The notes under the pieces: model-generated
Seen by the model: only the letters and a program-made list of their open reading frames with translations
What the model was told of the DNA's origin: nothing
The model's database searches: none
Part shown: positions 62,350 to 64,000 of the stretch, piece by piece
Position numbering within the stretch: the first letter of the stretch is position 1
Layout: each line of letters begins with the position of its first letter
Position numbers and translations under genes: made by a program
Assembly: GCA_001189345.1 (NCBI GenBank)
Contig: LFKV01000039.1
Location: 43,917 to 107,916 of the forward strand
DNA from: Candidatus Paraburkholderia kirkii
Lineage (GTDB): Bacteria; Pseudomonadota; Gammaproteobacteria; Burkholderiales; Burkholderiaceae
DNA length: 64,000 nucleotides
Reading direction: 5' to 3'

Positions 62350-64000
62350 ATGCCCGCGCTCTACGTCATCGCATTCCTCCTTCTCGCCGGCGCGCTTGCA
62401 TTCCTGCAGGCGCCCGCCGTCGCCTGACTTGCCGGGATCGCCATCTGGGTGGCCGCCGGGCCGATCGTCGGTGTGACGGGCGCCGTCGGCGTGACGCTTC
62501 TCGCGATTGTCTTCTTGATTCCAGCGCTCGTGCTCGCCATGGAACCCCTGCGCCGCGCGCTGATCGGCCGCCGCACGCTCGCCGTATTCCGCGGAATTCT
62601 TCCGGAGATGTCGTCGACGGAACGCGACGCCATCGAGGCCGGCACGGTCTGGTGGGACGCGGAACTCTTCTCCGGCCGCCCGCGCTGGGACTCGCTTCTG
62701 TCGCATGGCGCGCCGAAGCTGACGCAGGAAGAACAAGGCTCCATCGACAACGAATGCGCGCGCCTGTGCGATCTGTCGAACGACTGGGACACGACCGTCA
62801 TCTGGCAGAATCTCTCTCCGCAAGCATGGGCGTATGTGAAGGAGCAAGGCTTTCTCGGCATGATCATCCCGAAGCAGTACGGCGGAAAGGCGTTCTCGGC
62901 GTATGCGCACTCGCAGGTCATCATGAAGCTCGCGACGCATTCGTCGGCGGCGGCCGTCTCGATGATGGTGCCGAACTCGCTCGGTCCCACCGAATTGCTG
63001 CTGCACTACGGCACCGAGGAACAGAAGAATTACTATCTGCCGCGCCTCGCGCGCGGCGACGAAATCCCCCGCTTCGCCCTGACGAGCCCTTATGCCGGAT
63101 CGGATGCGGCCGTGATCCCCGACGTCTGCATCGTCTGCCGCGGCATGCACGAGGGCCGCGAAACGCTCGGTTTTCGCGTCACGTGGAAGAAACGCTACAT
63201 CACGCTCGGGCCGATCGCGACCGTGCTCGGCCTCGCCTTCCGCACGCTCGATCCGGATCGCCTACTCGGCGGCGACGAAGCGCCCGGCATCACCTGCGCG
63301 CTCATCCCGACGGATCACCCCGGCGTGCATATCGGGCGGCGGCACTGGCCGCTCAACGCGGTGTTCCAGAACGGTCCGAACTGGGGCGAGGACGTCTTCA
63401 TTCCGATCGAATGGGTGATCGGCGGACGCGCGCAGGTCGGCAACGGCTGGCGCATGCTGATGGAGTGCCTCGCCGCCGGACGCGCGATCTCGCTGCCATC
63501 GTCGAACGTCGGGATGGCCAAGCTCGCGGTGCGCGGCACGAGCGCGTATGCCGCGGCGCGGCGCCAGTTCCGCACGTCGATCGGGCGCTTCGAATTCAGG
63601 AAGCGCTCGGGCGCATGGGCGGCAATCTGTACGTGATGGACGCGGCGCGCCGCCTGTCGGCGCAGGCCGTCGATCTGGACGAAAAGCCCTCGGTCATTTC
63701 GGCGATCGCGAAGTATCACATCACCGAGCGCGCGCGGCAGGTGATCAACGACGGCATGGACGTCGTCGCGGGCAAGGGCATCTGCATGGGGCCGTCGAAC
63801 TTCCTGGCGAACTTCCTGGCGCGCGCGTATCAGCAGATGCCGATCTCGATCACGGTCGAGGGCGCGAACATTCTCACGCGCTGCCTGATCATCTTCGGCA
63901 GGGCGCGATCCGCTGCCATCCGTACGTGCTGAAGGAAATGGCCGCGACGCGCGAGCCGGATTCCGCCCGCGCGCTGCGCGCTTTCGACGACGCCTTCTTC
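62350..64000 (+). pseudogene. fadE: Acyl-CoA dehydrogenase FadE, stop plus frameshifts, runs off the window
   Basis: Long FadE-type enzyme (~815 residues) for the first step of fatty-acid beta-oxidation. The start MPALYVIAFLLLAGALAFLQ is a membrane segment. A TGA at 62425-62427 follows APAVA, and the same frame continues LAGIAIWVAAGPIVGVTGAV. The core is intact to ~63600: YVKEQGFLGMIIPKQYGGKA, FALTSPYAGSDAAVIPD, GVHIGRRHWPLNAVFQNGPN and WRMLMECLAAGRAISLPSSN. It then shifts to GRMGGNLYVMDAARRLSAQA, VVAGKGICMGPSNFLANFLA and ITVEGANILTRCLIIFG, and near 63900 shifts again (AIRCHPYVLKEMAA) to the window end. Three lesions. Loss fits the general loss of catabolic routes. Confidence 0.9.

Noticed and set aside
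1..64000. CRISPR array, toxin-antitoxin, restriction-modification, phage or secretion system.
   Set aside because: No regularly spaced repeats and no recognisable defence, phage or secretion proteins were found on either strand.

Overview
The window is high-GC DNA from a Burkholderia-lineage betaproteobacterium (Burkholderia, Caballeronia or Paraburkholderia). The 5S rRNA at 32088-32203, the OmpC-type porin, the HU/H1-like protein and the yeaG-yeaH-spoVR operon all fit that group. It looks like a genome caught in active decay. About half of the recognisable genes carry frameshifts, in-frame stops, internal deletions or truncations. Four identical copies of a 1114-bp IS630-type element and two older IS remnants sit at broken junctions. 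Host-restricted Burkholderia symbionts such as the leaf-nodule lineages show this pattern, but that assignment is inference.

Layout. 1-2.9 kb: a CYTH gene start, then a decayed lysR/mmsA/GMC dehydrogenase cluster cut off by a 78-bp repeat and IS630 copy 1. 4.1-8.6 kb: a decayed uptake-and-oxidation operon (ABC ATPase, two permeases, 2Fe-2S protein, FAD oxidoreductase, DAO-type oxidase) whose middle 3.48 kb is inverted. 8.6-11.9 kb: IS remnant, broken ECF42-type sigma factor operon, aldo/keto reductase scrap, broken rarD. 12.2-18.4 kb: an intact block with an AI-2E family transporter and the spoVR, yeaH and prkA/yeaG stress operon. 18.8-32.0 kb: an IS3 remnant, IS630 copy 2, a broken TPR glycosyltransferase, intact maeB, thiL, pgpA and pncC, a broken SNF2 helicase, and IS630 copy 3 followed by the missing C-terminus of the TPR glycosyltransferase. 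32.1-38.9 kb: an orphan 5S rRNA, a lipoprotein, a GntR/LacI regulator with a matching operator, a decayed sugar-acid dehydratase and SDR, and a metallo-hydrolase lipoprotein. 39-46.1 kb: mixed intact genes (aldo/keto reductase, EEP nuclease, HU-like protein, LysR) and broken ones (lysE, ClC, PLD-VTT). 46.2-50.7 kb: five broken genes in a row. 50.6-54.8 kb: GDPD, porin and cold-shock genes. 54.9-58.6 kb: a decayed sugar module and a decayed NmrA-like gene. 58.8-60.5 kb: intact TetR and glycosyltransferase genes. 61-64 kb: the 78-bp repeat with IS630 copy 4, then a broken fadE that runs off the end.

Functionally, central, envelope and stress genes are kept (malic enzyme, thiamine and phospholipid synthesis, porin, cold shock, PrkA operon). 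Catabolic and uptake genes are lost (valine/myo-inositol, opine-like amines, sugar acids, pentose-type sugars, fatty acids). That is the expected direction for a bacterium living on a narrow host diet.

The strongest new observations are structural. First, a 3.48-kb inversion with GATC at both breakpoints splits two genes; computationally flipping it back rejoins both in frame. Second, a roughly 10-kb segment between inverted IS630 copies 2 and 3 has the two halves of one glycosyltransferase gene at its opposite ends. No new defence, secretion or biosynthetic system was recognised.
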